A stretch of 64,000 bases of DNA from G020353115 sp964389685 (GTDB lineage Bacteria; Bacteroidota; Bacteroidia; Bacteroidales; VadinHA17). The DNA lies in contig CAYMFM010000004.1 in assembly GCA_964389685.1 (NCBI GenBank), positions 73,746 through 137,745 of the forward strand, given 5' to 3'. The position numbers and the translations under genes are program-made. Positions 36,598-45,744 of the stretch are shown here, in pieces; position 1 is the first letter of the stretch; every line of letters starts with the position of its first letter. Below the pieces are notes generated by a model. That model was not told where the DNA came from. It saw nothing but the letters and a program-made list of their open reading frames with translations, and did not search any database.

Positions 36598-38017
36598 TCA
36601 TTTAACTTCAATAGAATCATTCAACATCCTGTGTGAATTATATTCAGGATTCAGCTCCGTTGGGACGGGTGCGTTGATACTCTCCCACCATTTTAACAGG
36701 TCATTGTGCAGTTCACGGGTTTTTTCCGGATAGGTTGTGGAGAGATCATTTGATTCTCCAATATCTTCCTTGAGATTGTAGAGCTCGATTGTACTATCCT
36801 CGAAGAACTCAATGAGTTTCCAGTGATCTTTCCGTATTACACTGGCGGGGGTGGTTCGGAATTTTTGGTCCATTCCTGCATACCGTTCCAGGTATACCGG
36901 GAAATGCCAGAAAATAGCCTCCCTTTTCCAACGCTTCTTTCCGCTGAGCAGTGGTACGATGCTTTGTCCATCCAGTACCTGGTCAGAAAGATATTTTATT
37001 CCGGCCAGTTCAAGAAATGTTGGAAAAAAATCGATTCCTATGACGGGTATATCACAGCTCGATCCTTCTTTTATCCTGCCTGGCCACGAAATGATCAGCG
37101 GTTCGCGGATTCCTCCCTCATAGAGCATGCCTTTTGATCCCCTTAGCGGTTGAGCGCCTGAAATGGCTCCTTGAGGTCCATTGTCAGAGAAGAAAATAAC
37201 AAGCGTTTGGTCCCTGATCTTCAGATCATCAAGCAGTGAGATGATCTTTCCAACTCCTTCATCGAGACTTTCGATCATGGCGGCATATTCGGGATTGTTG
37301 TGCCTTCCGTATGCTGGTTTATTCTTGTAATGATTTACCTTATCCACCTTTGCCTGAATGGGAGTATGAACGGCAAAATGTGGCAGGAAGAGAAAGAAGG
37401 GTTGATCCGCATGATCCTGAATAAACCGAAGTGCCTCATGGGTAAGCCTGTCTGTAAGATATTCACCTTCAGGGCCGTCTGTAATAAAATCGTTTTCATA
37501 TGGGCTGAAGTAGGATTTCGGGTGTCCCTGGTGATCACCGGCTATGTTCAGGTCAAATCCCTGGGCTATGGGTCCCGATTCCGGATCACGCCCCAAGTGC
37601 CATTTCCCAATGGAAGCAGAAACATATCCTTTCTCTTTTAATGCTTCAGCAATGGTAATAATATTTGTGTCTAACACGGTGGTATTGGGAACTGGAATAA
37701 GTTTACGATCTTCGGATCTTCCCCTTGCAGAGCTGTTAACCGTGTATACACCATGCCGGGGAGTGTATTGACCGGAAAGCAAACATGCCCGTGTAGGTGC
37801 ACAATTTGGCGCATTGGCATAGGCACTTGTAAAAACCATACCTTCACCGGCTAACCTGTCCAGTGCAGGTGTTTCATAGAAATCACTTCCCATAAATAAA
37901 AATAATGTTGGGTTTCTGATTTCTTAAACTGTGCTCCTTACAAGCGACCAGAATACCTGGCATTAAAAGGATAACCAGAATTCCTGGAAGGACAAAACGG
38001 AACTTCATCTTTTTCAT
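36598..38017 (-). pseudogene. Broken sulfatase (S1 family): deletion and frameshift at the metal-binding motif
   Basis: From ATG 38017 a normal lipoprotein start is read (MKKMKFRFVLPGILVILLMP, lipobox ILVAC), then QKPNIIFIYGK and a TGA at 37883-37885. The second piece, open from 37893, begins MGSDFYETPALDRLAGEGMV, the part that normally follows I-F-I-L-V-D-D-x-G-W. About 10-14 codons holding the metal-binding Asp pair are missing and the frame is shifted. The remainder is intact, with CAPTR (formylglycine Cys), SIGKWHLGRDP, PFFLFLPHFAVHTPIQA and LVIFFSDNGPQG. A protein starting at 37893 would lack signal peptide and metal site. It follows the SGNH gene by 5 bp on the same strand, so it was once part of that operon. 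Confidence 0.8.
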
Positions 38018-38022
38018 ATCTC

Positions 38023-39138
38023 CTATTTAAGTATTCCTTCCAGATACTGTACGATACGGTTAGCATAGCGCATGAACCCCAGGTCGGTATAATGAACTCC
38101 ATCTACCGTAGCTTCCCTGTCATATCCCAGTAGTTTTTCCTGTGGAACATAATAGATTTGCTCAATACCCTGTTGTTGAAGTTGCTGGAAAGATGAGAAC
38201 AGGTTTTTATTCTTCGCCTCAACCTCATTACGGCTCTCCTGGTTGAAAAATGCTTTTTCGGGAATGGCAGATTCGATAAGGAGGAGAGGAATGTCGGGGT
38301 GTATGCTTTTCAGAAATTTAACGAATGGAATCGTTCTTTCAATAACCTGTTCGCTATTCAGATTGGGCAGGCAATCAATAACATAACATGCCGCATCGAT
38401 CTCAGCCATCAGTTCAGCAAGCTCCGGCTCCATTCGTCCGTTTCCTGAAAAACCAAGATTAATAACTTCCCGGCCGAGTTTTCGCTCTATGATGGATGTA
38501 TATGACATACCGGGACGGGTTGCACAACCACCCTGAGTTATGGATGTGCCATAAAAAACAATGGGTTTGCCGGTGAATTTACTCTCCTCCGGAGATCTGA
38601 TTTCTGATTCCCGGTCAATCCCGATGAAGAGTGAATCGATACCGTCATACAGGGGCAGGTAAAGGAGAAATTCTTTCCAGGTGGAATCCATCCCTGAGAT
38701 CAATTCCGATTCATTTTCTTCACCAGACGGACGTCCACAATTTATAAAGTGCCACTTTCCCTCATTCCAGGCATAGAGATCTACTCCTTTAACCCCGGTT
38801 GCTGCCATATGCGGCATTTCATTATTGTATCTCAGGTTCCATCGGACATGGATCGAGGTGGCATCAGATGAAAAATAAACTACAAGACCGGATGAATGGG
38901 TGCTCAGACTCCATACTTCGGGCCTGACTCTCTCTTTGGCATGGGAAGGCAACCGGTCGTATTCATGAACCAGATCGTGCCATCCCTGACCCAAAATGGT
39001 ACATTGTTGTGCACTATACCATTGTATTGAGCCTTGAAATTGATTCCCAGCCAGTTCATAAACCCCTAAAATGCATATGACCGGAAGAAGAATGAAGCGC
39101 ACGATACCGTTCGGTTTCAATGGATTTGAGGTCTTCAT
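38023..39138 (-). CDS. Secreted SGNH/GDSL hydrolase with N-terminal GxDLY-type domain
   Basis: This 371-residue protein has a membrane-targeting N-terminus (IVRFILLPVICILGVYELAG). Residues ~60-185 form a beta-sandwich with GVKGVDLYAWNEGKWHF, the GxDLY domain that precedes many Bacteroidota carbohydrate esterases. The SGNH catalytic block is IVFYGTSITQGGCATRPGMS (Ser in GTSIT), INLGFSGNGRMEPELAELMA (Gly, Asn) and DGVHYTDLGF (Asp and His). It is likely an esterase or deacetylase acting on acetylated glycan. It is the first gene of a two-gene minus-strand unit with the broken sulfatase. Confidence 0.88.
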   Translation of the reverse strand: MKTSNPLKPNGIVRFILLPVICILGVYELAGNQFQGSIQWYSAQQCTILGQGWHDLVHEYDRLPSHAKERVRPEVWSLSTHSSGLVVYFSSDATSIHVRWNLRYNNEMPHMAATGVKGVDLYAWNEGKWHFINCGRPSGEENESELISGMDSTWKEFLLYLPLYDGIDSLFIGIDRESEIRSPEESKFTGKPIVFYGTSITQGGCATRPGMSYTSIIERKLGREVINLGFSGNGRMEPELAELMAEIDAACYVIDCLPNLNSEQVIERTIPFVKFLKSIHPDIPLLLIESAIPEKAFFNQESRNEVEAKNKNLFSSFQQLQQQGIEQIYYVPQEKLLGYDREATVDGVHYTDLGFMRYANRIVQYLEGILK

Positions 39139-39165
39139 TTTGTTGTATCGTTTTTAATCCTTTTA

Positions 39166-39173
39166 CAAACATA
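39166..39173 (-). promoter_or_regulatory. TAnnTTTG -7 element for the SGNH/sulfatase unit
   Basis: On the minus strand TATGTTTG matches TAnnTTTG exactly, 28 bp upstream of the SGNH start codon at 39138. The -33 region is not clearly conserved. Confidence 0.5.
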
Positions 39174-39278
39174 CTAAATCCGTTAAACTTTTCGGGAGTG
39201 CAATATTTTGCCTGATTTTTTGTATTTTCATGTAATGGTAAAGCAGTAGTAAAACGAATCGGGTATAAACATACAGAT

Positions 39279-39872
39279 ATGAAAAAACGTGAATTTTTAA
39301 AAATCGGTTTATTCGGCATCGGATCACTGGCAATCGCAAGGAAGGTTAAAGCACTGGAATACTACCCCAATCCTTCTGATAAGAAATGGGCTGTGTTGTA
39401 TGCAACCTGGTGCGGTTCGTCCCGCGATGTCGGAGTCTGGATTTCTGAAGGGATGGGTGGAATTGCCAATGTTTTTGATGTCCGCGAAAACATGGATCTT
39501 ACCGGTTACGATCACCTGGTCGTTGGCGGATCGATCCGAAGCGGGAAGGTATCCCCCTTGTTGGAGGAATATCTTGAAAAGAACAGGGATTGGATGAAAG
39601 ATAAAATCAGGGGACTTTTTGCTGTCTGTGGCAACATGCAACGCCCGGTCGGACCGCAACAGATAGACGCGTTCATTAATTTTCACCTGGCTAAACTTTG
39701 TGGGGTTACCGATGTTCCATCAAAGGTCTTTCTGGGAAGAATGACCTTTGGATTGCTGGAACCGGAGATTAGACCACGGATGGAAGAATTAACCAATGGG
39801 GAAGAATATGACCACCTGAAACGGGAGGATTGTCTTGCCTTTGGAAAGGAGATCCTGGAGATTGCAGGATAG
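39279..39872 (+). CDS. Flavodoxin-domain protein with exported (Tat-like) N-terminus
   Basis: This 197-residue protein begins MKKREFLKIGLFGIGSLAIA, which resembles a Tat-type leader although the second Arg of the twin pair is a Lys (K-R-E-F-L-K). The mature part is flavodoxin-like: WAVLYATWCGSSRDVGVWIS (FMN-phosphate loop), YDHLVVGGSIRSGKVSPLLE, and LFAVCGNMQRPVG. It resembles HemG-type protoporphyrinogen oxidase/flavodoxin-5 proteins. The electron partner is unknown. Export would be unusual for a flavodoxin but is seen in anaerobic Bacteroidota. The gene is alone, divergent from the SGNH unit, and followed 14 bp later by REP-like repeats. Confidence 0.75.
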   Translation: MKKREFLKIGLFGIGSLAIARKVKALEYYPNPSDKKWAVLYATWCGSSRDVGVWISEGMGGIANVFDVRENMDLTGYDHLVVGGSIRSGKVSPLLEEYLEKNRDWMKDKIRGLFAVCGNMQRPVGPQQIDAFINFHLAKLCGVTDVPSKVFLGRMTFGLLEPEIRPRMEELTNGEEYDHLKREDCLAFGKEILEIAG

Positions 39873-39885
39873 CTATTTACAACTC

Positions 39886-40105
39886 TGGGCTAAAGCCCTG
39901 TTTAACTGTATTATATAGTCCCCAGCCTAAAGGCTGGGGTAATTACAACACTGGGCTAAAGCCCTTGTATTTTATTTCGTATAGCCCCCAGCCTCAAGGT
40001 TGGGGGAAATTGAGATATTGCAGGAAACCTAATTTAGCGCCCCTTATTACCCTGCCCTTCAGGGCAGGGGCTAAGCTTACCCAAAGAAGGCGGGCTTTAG
40101 CCCAA
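39886..40105. repeat. Cluster of family A REP-like hairpins without a transposase
   Basis: Border words GGGCTAAAGCCC (39887 and 39952) and GGGCTTTAGCCC (40092) enclose three hairpins: CCCCAGCCTAAAGGCTGGGG, CCCCAGCCTCAAGGTTGGGG and CCCTGCCCTTCAGGGCAGGG. The borders are identical to those beside the family A transposase 38 kb away while the stems differ, so this is a solo BIME-like cluster. It fills the gap between convergent genes and may terminate both. Confidence 0.8.
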
Positions 40106-40108
40106 TCC

Positions 40109-43100
40109 CTACAACTCTTTTACCCTGATATTCCGGAATTTTACTACAGAACCGTGTCCAAGGAATCCGATGTGTCCCTTTTCCCGTTTGAGACCAGGGT
40201 GTTTATTCCCATCAATGGTACCATTCTTACTTGCTTCAGTAATATTCCCATCCACAATGACGGTGCCGTTCAAAATGATTTTGATATCCGAACCCCGGAT
40301 AATCACCTCTTCGGAATTCCATTCACCTGCCGGTTTTAGAAAACCACGTTTTGCAGGGATGACACCGTAAACGGATCCATGGTACTGCCATTGCTCGAGC
40401 CTCCGGTAAATGGGAGCGGTATTATCCAGTATCTGTAATTCCATGCCGACGTAAGCCGGATCTCCCTCCATGGGTGTTCGTATTCCGAGGCCGTTGTTTG
40501 CACCCGGTGTCAGTTGAAATTCAAAACGAAAAATGAAATCGGCATATTCCTTTTCCGTATACAGGTTCCCGTGGCCACCCTTGTCGGGATAAATTACGAT
40601 CACACCATCTTCCACAACGTAATCGGTTGTATTCCCGGTCCAGTTTTGAAGATCTTTTCCATTGAATAGCTGGACGAATCCTTCCTGCTTCTCCTCATCT
40701 GTCAATTGATTATGATCTGTTTTTGGTATCTCCCGGATATAAATATCCCTGAATCCCAGGTTTGTACCATGAGCCTGAAGTTCAATCTGCTCAACCGGGA
40801 AAATGGGCTGACTCCTGTCCCAGTAGTTTTCCATAATGACGTTATCCACCACCAGGTAACCATTGAGCCAGACAGTCACCCGCTCTCCGATCATGATGAT
40901 CCTGAATGTATTCCAGTCTCCGACCGGGTTATCGGCAATCAGCAGGGGCTTGCTTGGGTGTTCCTGGTTGTTATACAGACCTCCCGAACCGACCTGTGCT
41001 CCGACTTCTGTTCTGGAGGTGTCCCATATCTGTACCTGTGGTGAACCCCTCAGGTAAATTCCACTGTCCCCGTTTTTCGTGATTTTCCAGTCCACCACCA
41101 GCTCGAAATCCCCGTATTTTTTCACGGTGCAACAATTGGCCCCTTCACCGTTAAACCAGATTACGCCGTCTTCAACCTTCCAGCATTCATGCATTTTCCG
41201 ATTGGCTTCCTGCCGGGCTTTTTTCAGGGCTTCAGGATCCATCTGCGCTCTTGCAATTGGATTTTCAACCAAACCCTGCCATCCGGTCAGATCTTTTCCG
41301 TTGAAAATCGGAACAAATCCCTCGTCATCCGGCATCGATGACAGATATTCCCTGATTCTTTGCTTCTCTTTTTCGTTTTCTTCCCCTGAGATTACTTTTT
41401 CCGCTTTCCGGAGCAGGTCTGCGACAATCTTTCCGGTCATACCATCATTCCCTACTTCTGAGGGTAATGCGATTTGAGCTATAGTCCTGGCGGCTTCCTG
41501 CTGCAGGTCCGGATCATCCAGGTATTTACCGGCAAGAATGAGCGTCTGAAATACCGGGAGGGAGGATAATTGTTTAAGGATTTCATCCTCACGATCGCTA
41601 CACGGCGAAAGCTCCAGCAGTTGCCTGTAAAACAACACTTTTTGCGCATCCGGAATCCGGCTTCTTTTTGTCATTTCAAGGTAGTAATCCATTGCCGGAT
41701 TTCGGTAATAATTCATACGCTCCTCCAGCAGAATATCATACAACCGTGGGATTGCATCCGGTGTCTGCCATCTGCCCAGTGTTTCTAATGGTAATTCTTT
41801 CTGATTCTCTTCACAGGTGAAATAGTCTGTCATAACCATATCAAGCGCTTTCTTTCCACCTATTTCAGGCAGGATCTCAAAGAAGTATTGTTTGTTTTCA
41901 GGACTCAGTCCTGAAAACATGCCTAAAAAACTTGATTGTTCGGCGACATCCATTCGTTTTGCCAGGGAAAGTATTGCGTTCTGGAGTGCTTTCCGTTCCT
42001 CCGGATCCTTCCGGGTGATAAACTGTTTAAAGATTACTTCACCATCTTCCGGTGTAGCCAGTATGGCGAAGGCGGAATAGGCTGCCAGCCTGATCTCTTT
42101 TTCGGGATTTCCCGACTCCAGGACTGCAAGATCATGAAATCCATCCGGATCACGGTTTACCAATACTTCAAACAAAGCTGCTTTGCTTTTGGGCGTCATT
42201 TCATCCAGTGCATTATAGATAGCAGGTACCAGTTGGTCGCTGTCTATAAACAGCAGGGTTCCCTTAACGGTATTGATATCCTCAGGTGTGCCATCATGCA
42301 TCACATCAAGCAGTGGGACGATCGCTGCTTCCCCTGCCAGTAAACCGGCAGCAATGACCGCCGATAGGCGAACAACCTGATCCTGGTGCGTTAGACAGTC
42401 AAGTATTGATGGAATGGCAGTTTGATCCCCACGCTCTCCCAGAGTACGTATGATATCAGCCTGAACGACGGCTGGTGTTTCATCCAGCTTGCTCACCAGT
42501 TTTTGGGTAATATCCTTACCGGGATACCTGTTTGTAAGCTGCAATGCGGTAGCCCGGAATTGTGAATCCGGGTCTTCTAAAGCATCCAGCAGGATTTGAT
42601 CTCCTTCATCTTTTTTGAAATAAATAAGCAAAGAGAGAGCCTGACTGCGGATGTTGGACGGGGCATTATCCATCAGGTAATGACACATTCTTTCCACAAC
42701 CTTCGTTTCACCCGCTTCACCGATCCGCTTAATAAAGAGCATATACGATTGTGTTGCTCCTGTCTGTTCGTACTGAAATCCTGTTTTATTTGCAGCTTCG
42801 AACAGGATTTTTTCAGCATCCGGAGATCCGGAATTAGCAAGTGCATAGAGACTAACTTTTCGAAGCTCACTCTTTTCGGAAAGAGCCAGTTTCTCGATCT
42901 CCTTCCCGGCTTTCGCTGAACCCAGATCCCCCAGAGCTTTCACAATGGTAATTTGATTTGCCCCGGAGGATTCTCCGAGCGCTTTCAGCAGTACTTCCTC
43001 TGATCCTGATGATTGGATGGCAATCAGTGTTCTGGCAGCCGGTTCACACAGGAAATCATCCATGAGAAATTTCCCCAGGAAGGGCACGATAGCATCTGTG

Positions 43101-43510
43101 CCGGAGAATTGTAGCTGGCTGATGAGAAAGGATCGGATGTAGTCATTCTCGTTCCTCTCAATAGCCTTCATGATGGATGAATTAAAGATCTCACACTCAT
43201 CCTCATAACCTGCATTTGTTACATACTTTGCCAGCCCGCTGATTGCAAGCCGTACCCTGGAATCATCCTCTTCTCCCGGTGGTTGCAACATATCGGTGAA
43301 CATGAGGATACCGGGTTCACCAAGAATGAGCATATCTTCCATTAATTTTATATAATGACCTTCATCCTGTGCGGGCATTTCGGTGAGCACATCAACAACT
43401 TTTGTTTTCAGTGTTCTTTGATCATCTGACCCGGCTGCTCTGGTCTGACACAGAACGATACTACCTGTCAGCATGAAAAGAAGAATAAGAATTGTTTTTC
43501 TATGGTTCAT
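40109..43510 (-). CDS. Secreted HEAT-repeat protein with two DUF1080 (3-keto-disaccharide hydrolase) domains
   Basis: This 1133-residue protein has a signal peptide (KTILILLFMLTGSIVLCQ). Residues ~50-700 are HEAT-like helical repeats (NQITIVKALGDLGSAKAGKE, KVSLYALANSGSPDAEKILF, QVVRLSAVIAAGLLAGEAAI). The first DUF1080 domain is at ~715-905 (GFVPIFNGKDLTGWQG; WKITKNGDSGIYLRGSPQVQ). The second is at ~925-1130 (EGFVQLFNGKDLQNWTGNT; FQLTPGANNGLGIRTPMEGD). DUF1080 lectin-fold enzymes cleave 3-keto glycosides made by Gfo/Idh/MocA dehydrogenases; such a dehydrogenase gene lies immediately upstream (33 bp) in the same operon. The tandem arrangement on a HEAT scaffold is not a common layout. Confidence 0.85.
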   Translation of the reverse strand: MNHRKTILILLFMLTGSIVLCQTRAAGSDDQRTLKTKVVDVLTEMPAQDEGHYIKLMEDMLILGEPGILMFTDMLQPPGEEDDSRVRLAISGLAKYVTNAGYEDECEIFNSSIMKAIERNENDYIRSFLISQLQFSGTDAIVPFLGKFLMDDFLCEPAARTLIAIQSSGSEEVLLKALGESSGANQITIVKALGDLGSAKAGKEIEKLALSEKSELRKVSLYALANSGSPDAEKILFEAANKTGFQYEQTGATQSYMLFIKRIGEAGETKVVERMCHYLMDNAPSNIRSQALSLLIYFKKDEGDQILLDALEDPDSQFRATALQLTNRYPGKDITQKLVSKLDETPAVVQADIIRTLGERGDQTAIPSILDCLTHQDQVVRLSAVIAAGLLAGEAAIVPLLDVMHDGTPEDINTVKGTLLFIDSDQLVPAIYNALDEMTPKSKAALFEVLVNRDPDGFHDLAVLESGNPEKEIRLAAYSAFAILATPEDGEVIFKQFITRKDPEERKALQNAILSLAKRMDVAEQSSFLGMFSGLSPENKQYFFEILPEIGGKKALDMVMTDYFTCEENQKELPLETLGRWQTPDAIPRLYDILLEERMNYYRNPAMDYYLEMTKRSRIPDAQKVLFYRQLLELSPCSDREDEILKQLSSLPVFQTLILAGKYLDDPDLQQEAARTIAQIALPSEVGNDGMTGKIVADLLRKAEKVISGEENEKEKQRIREYLSSMPDDEGFVPIFNGKDLTGWQGLVENPIARAQMDPEALKKARQEANRKMHECWKVEDGVIWFNGEGANCCTVKKYGDFELVVDWKITKNGDSGIYLRGSPQVQIWDTSRTEVGAQVGSGGLYNNQEHPSKPLLIADNPVGDWNTFRIIMIGERVTVWLNGYLVVDNVIMENYWDRSQPIFPVEQIELQAHGTNLGFRDIYIREIPKTDHNQLTDEEKQEGFVQLFNGKDLQNWTGNTTDYVVEDGVIVIYPDKGGHGNLYTEKEYADFIFRFEFQLTPGANNGLGIRTPMEGDPAYVGMELQILDNTAPIYRRLEQWQYHGSVYGVIPAKRGFLKPAGEWNSEEVIIRGSDIKIILNGTVIVDGNITEASKNGTIDGNKHPGLKREKGHIGFLGHGSVVKFRNIRVKEL

Positions 43511-43543
43511 GATTTGTTATTTTTCTGGTTACAGAATGGTCAT

Positions 43544-44815
43544 TTAAATGATCCAGGGGGCTCTCATGGGCTGATGGATCAGGCGGTTGGCAAGTTCATC
43601 ATCAATAACCACCTGATTCTCCGGATCGAATTTCAGTGATCGACCAAGGCGGAGGGCTATTTTCCCCAGGTTAACAAGTGTACAGGAACGGTGACCGTTC
43701 TCTTCGTTAAGTGCAAATTTTGTCCTGCTTCTAACAGCGCTTGCAAAGTCTGTTACCTGGGGTTCAGGATCGGGTAATGTATTAACTTTTTCCCACAGGC
43801 CTGGAATATCTGATTTGAAGCCCTTGAACAGTCTTCCATCTGGTCCTTCAAGGAATGCTGCATTCGTTTCCCTGTTTTCACCATCGAGAATTATTTTACA
43901 GCCATCCTGATAGGTATATTCAATTCTTCTCCATGAGCTTACTGCATCCGGATGCTGTTGTGGTGCGTCAACCTCGATCAGGACCGGACTGGTAGAATCT
44001 TTTCCGAGCAGGTATTGAACCGGATCAATGTAATGCTGTCCCATATCCCCCAGTCCTCCACCATCATAATCCCAATACCCTCTGAAACTAGAGTGTACAC
44101 GGTGTGGATGGTACGGTTTATAGGGTGCAGGGCCAAGCCACATGTTATAATCCAGGTGATCCGGGATCGTTTGAGGGATGAGGTTTGTTCTTCCGCTCCA
44201 GTAGAATTTCCAGTCAAAACCTGTGGTTGCATTTATCGTTGCGGTAAGAGGCCATCCGAGGATACCGCTTTCAACCAGTTTTTTGATCGGTTTAACGGTT
44301 GTCCCGAAACCGTAAAAACTGTCTGCAAACCGGAACCATGTGTTAAGGCGGAATATACTCCCGTTTTGTTGAACTGCCTGAACCACCTTTTTCCCTTCCC
44401 CGATGGTCCTTGTCATTGGCTTCTCACACCAGATGTCTTTGCCTGCCTGAGCCGCTTCAACCGCCATAATACCATGCCAGTGTGGGGGTGTGACAATATG
44501 GATGATGTCGATATCGGATCTCTGTAACACTTCCCGGTAGTCGGTGTATGAATCCACATTACTTTCGCAAATTTCCTGAGCCAGCTTCAGATGTTCTCTG
44601 TCCACATCACAGATGGCAAGGAGTTTTGCACCTTGGTATCGGATATGTCCACGGCCCATGCCGCCAACACCGATAATGGCTTTAGTAAGCTGGTCGCTGG
44701 GAGGAATAAATCCCTTTCCGCCAAGGACATGACGGGGGATAATGGTAAAGGCTGCAGCTGAAGTGAGAGATAGTTTAAGAAAATCCCTCCGCTTAATCTC
44801 TGATTTTTGTTTCAT
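43544..44815 (-). CDS. Tat-exported Gfo/Idh/MocA-family oxidoreductase
   Basis: This 423-residue protein has a twin-arginine leader (EIKRRDFLKLSLTSAAAFTI). The Rossmann NAD(P) loop is IIGVGGMGRGHIRYQGAKLL (residues ~47-66), followed by IIHIVTPPHWHGIMAVEAAQ and DIWCEKPMTRTIGEGKKVVQ with the E-K-P catalytic Lys. The C-terminal GFO_IDH_MocA domain contains GWPLTATINATTGFDWKFYW and GGGLGDMGQHYIDPVQYLLG. Tat export fits a folded, cofactor-loaded periplasmic enzyme. Beside the DUF1080 gene, it would be the C3-oxidising partner for glycosides (family knowledge plus inference). The array of family B repeats begins 25 bp upstream. Confidence 0.9.
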   Translation of the reverse strand: MKQKSEIKRRDFLKLSLTSAAAFTIIPRHVLGGKGFIPPSDQLTKAIIGVGGMGRGHIRYQGAKLLAICDVDREHLKLAQEICESNVDSYTDYREVLQRSDIDIIHIVTPPHWHGIMAVEAAQAGKDIWCEKPMTRTIGEGKKVVQAVQQNGSIFRLNTWFRFADSFYGFGTTVKPIKKLVESGILGWPLTATINATTGFDWKFYWSGRTNLIPQTIPDHLDYNMWLGPAPYKPYHPHRVHSSFRGYWDYDGGGLGDMGQHYIDPVQYLLGKDSTSPVLIEVDAPQQHPDAVSSWRRIEYTYQDGCKIILDGENRETNAAFLEGPDGRLFKGFKSDIPGLWEKVNTLPDPEPQVTDFASAVRSRTKFALNEENGHRSCTLVNLGKIALRLGRSLKFDPENQVVIDDELANRLIHQPMRAPWII

Positions 44816-44839
44816 GGCGTATATTTTTTAATTATCTGC

Positions 44840-44953
44840 TCGTAGTACGACTCAGGTGCTACGAATAAACCGACTGCTTAGTCGTACCACGAGCTTTAGT
44901 CGTAGTACGACTTTGGTTCGTCAGCCTACCGGCTGGCAGGTGCTACGACTAAG
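44840..44953. repeat. RAYT-B repeat array, 3' side of the transposase
   Basis: Words CGTAGTACGAC, GTGCTACGA and GTCGTACCACGAGC alternate in both orientations and fold into hairpins, with an inserted GCCTACCGGCTGGCAGG stem. The array ends at the stop codon of the second RAYT. Confidence 0.8.
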
Positions 44954-44958
44954 TTAAT

Positions 44959-45519
44959 TCATTCTGTAAAATAGTAACGTCCTTTATTAAGATTTATTAA
45001 TGGTTTATCAATGAGACCTAAGTATTCCTGCAATGATGAATATTTCCATTTCTGTGCTTGTTTAGCATAGCCATCTACAAGTGGATTGTTATGAATATAT
45101 CGCATACAGGCAAATGGATATTCTTTTTCTGGAGAAGCAGGTGTAATAACCGTAATACCATGTTGCATATACCAGGCAGGGACCAATTTTGGTGGTTGAG
45201 AAACACAAACTGCTTTTGTATGTTGCTGAAACAGTGAACCGGTTCTTTTCTCCTGCTTATTAATTGCCCTTGTATAGGAACTTAGCATCCTTCCTATGGA
45301 TTGGTTCAATGATATTCCATTAATTATTGGTTGAATCACCTCAATCATAAGGTGAAAGTGGTTAGGCATTAAACACCATGCAAGGAAATCTGCGTGAGGT
45401 GAAATATATTTTTTTAACTTTTTTTGGAAAAAGGTATAATTAGCATCGCAATAGAAGATCCTTTCTTTATTGTTCCCTCGATTAAATACATGATAAATTT
45501 GATTTTTTTCAAATTCCAT
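44959..45519 (-). CDS. REP-associated tyrosine transposase (Y1 family), family B
   Basis: This 186-residue protein starts MEFEKNQIYHVFNRGNNKER, the N-terminus of the REP-associated (TnpA_REP) branch. The HUH motif is MPNHFHLMIEV (~residues 51-61). The catalytic Tyr is probably in FACMRYIHNNPLVDGYAKQ, followed by KWKYSSLQEYLG, which is typical of RAYTs. It is clearly different in length and sequence from the family A enzyme at 1020. It is framed on both sides by the GTCGTACCACGA/CGTAGTACGAC repeats, so this enzyme-repeat pair is self-contained. It separates the Gfo/Idh gene from the sulfatase gene. Confidence 0.9.
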   Translation of the reverse strand: MEFEKNQIYHVFNRGNNKERIFYCDANYTFFQKKLKKYISPHADFLAWCLMPNHFHLMIEVIQPIINGISLNQSIGRMLSSYTRAINKQEKRTGSLFQQHTKAVCVSQPPKLVPAWYMQHGITVITPASPEKEYPFACMRYIHNNPLVDGYAKQAQKWKYSSLQEYLGLIDKPLINLNKGRYYFTE

Positions 45520-45572
45520 CTATGGGAGTTTACGTTAGTTTTGCCATGAATCAAAGTCGTTGCCGAAATTAT

Positions 45573-45741
45573 CTACTCGTGCTACGATTAGAATTCGTGG
45601 CACGAGTAAACTGACCCTCTTAGTCGTACCACGAACTATAGTCGTAGTACGACTTGGGTTCGCCAGCCAGCCGGCTGGCTGGTGCTACGAGTAAACCGAC
45701 CTTCTTAGTCGTACCACGAGCTGGAGTCGTAGTACGACTAA
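45573..45741. repeat. RAYT-B repeat array, 5' side of the transposase
   Basis: The array contains three rounds of TCGTGCTACGA / GTCGTACCACGA / CGTAGTACGAC, separated by AGTAAACTGACC or AGTAAACCGACC spacers, plus the perfect 20-base palindrome at 45663-45682. It reaches to within four bases of the sulfatase stop at 45745. Confidence 0.85.
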
Positions 45742-45744
45742 GTG

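Noticed and set aside
45573..45741. CRISPR-like look of the alternating repeat array
   Set aside because: The units are palindromic in both orientations with similar short spacers and lie beside a RAYT; there are no unique spacers of constant length and no cas genes.
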